A stretch of DNA of 5,624 nucleotides from Syntrophobacterales bacterium (lineage in GTDB: Bacteria; Desulfobacterota; Syntrophorhabdia; Syntrophorhabdales; WCHB1-27): the NCBI GenBank assembly GCA_017881765.1, contig JADGQN010000326.1:1-5624 (forward strand). The letters run 5' to 3'. Under the pieces are notes generated by a model. That model searched no databases. It saw only the letters and a list, made by a program, of their open reading frames with translations, and was not told the DNA's origin. Within the stretch, counting starts at the first letter, position 1. Each line of letters begins with the position of its first letter. Shown one piece after another: positions 5,310-5,624 of the stretch. A program made the translations under genes and the position numbers.

Positions 5310-5624
5310 ATGCAGGAGAAGAAACCAGTCAAGATAACGGACCTTACGTTGAGGGACGGCCATCAGTCGCTCTTTGCGACCAGGATGACCACGGAGGACA
5401 TGCTCCCCATTGCAGAGAAGCTGAACAAGATCGGCTTTTACTCCATGGAGGTCTGGGGTGGAGCAACCTTCGACGTCATGACCCGGTTTTTAAACGAAGA
5501 TCCGTGGGACAGGGTGAGGATTCTCAAGCAGAAAATGCCCAATACGAAACTGCAGATGCTTTTGCGGGGGCAGAACCTGGTGGGCTACCGCAACTACGCG
5601 GATGATGTGGTCGAGGCCTTTGTG
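5310..5624 (+). CDS. pycB: pyruvate carboxylase subunit B / oxaloacetate decarboxylase alpha-type carboxyltransferase, N-terminal 105 residues; 3' end outside window
   Basis: The frame is open from the ATG at 5310 to the window edge. The start is fixed by a GGGGG Shine-Dalgarno (5299-5303) with 6-nt spacing and by an in-frame TGA at 5286. The N-terminus contains TDLTLRDGHQSLFATRM, the hallmark of the HMGL-like TIM-barrel carboxyltransferase domain. Asp11 is the expected metal ligand, and Arg15 and Gln19 the expected substrate-site residues. SMEVWGGATFDVMTRFLNEDPWDR and LQMLLRGQNLVGYRNYADD follow in the usual order. The family moves CO2 between biotin and pyruvate/oxaloacetate. Subunit B of two-subunit pyruvate carboxylase and the alpha subunit of Na+-pumping oxaloacetate decarboxylase cannot be told apart from this end. 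The missing C-terminus (PYC_OADA and biotinyl domains) and neighbouring genes would decide. Placement after pckG favours a role in supplying oxaloacetate for PEP synthesis. Confidence 0.93.
   Translation, partial: MQEKKPVKITDLTLRDGHQSLFATRMTTEDMLPIAEKLNKIGFYSMEVWGGATFDVMTRFLNEDPWDRVRILKQKMPNTKLQMLLRGQNLVGYRNYADDVVEAFV

Noticed and set aside
5048..5605. A 185-codon + strand frame overlapping the start of pycB
   Set aside because: It is out of frame with the clear carboxyltransferase sequence, and its own product is low-complexity.

Overview
The window looks like ordinary chromosome from a moderately GC-rich anaerobic bacterium. A Desulfobacterota/'deltaproteobacterial' or syntroph-like host is a reasonable guess from the gene set: a LarA-type nickel enzyme, a DUF6485 Cys-rich protein, a solute:sodium symporter with its small accessory protein, a GTP-type PEP carboxykinase and a stand-alone carboxyltransferase subunit. 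That guess rests on family recall, not on a database search.

Layout. (1) The left edge holds the C-terminal half of a larA-like gene (+), followed 27 nt later by a 62-residue Cys-rich DUF6485-type gene (+). (2) A 255-nt convergent gap (921-1175) contains no gene. It holds an imperfect 74-bp palindrome beginning and ending TGTCA and a degenerate 8-nt tandem array (CCCTNGRA). (3) On the minus strand, a 60-residue single-span membrane protein and a 526-residue solute:sodium symporter lie 3 nt apart and read toward the gap. (4) A divergent intergenic region (about 2943-3264) holds a good sigma-70-like promoter for the rightward gene, a phased CCAAT array and two small palindromes that could be operators. 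(5) pckG (+) encodes a full-length GTP-dependent PEP carboxykinase. (6) A 278-nt gap (5032-5309) is full of hairpins and has four exact copies of the palindrome GGGTACCC. (7) At the right edge is the start of a pyruvate carboxylase subunit B / oxaloacetate decarboxylase alpha-type gene (+), cut off by the window end.

How the genes may work together. The set fits three-carbon acid metabolism: uptake of a small carboxylate by the symporter, inversion of a 2-hydroxyacid such as lactate by the LarA homologue, pyruvate-oxaloacetate interconversion by the carboxyltransferase subunit, and oxaloacetate-PEP interconversion by PckG. The individual family calls are strong. The idea of a joint pathway and the exact substrates of the symporter and LarA homologue are inference.

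I do not see a clearly new defence, mobile or RNA system. The most unusual structure is the GGGTACCC-rich intergenic region upstream of the carboxyltransferase gene, where three hairpins share arms and so cannot all form at once.
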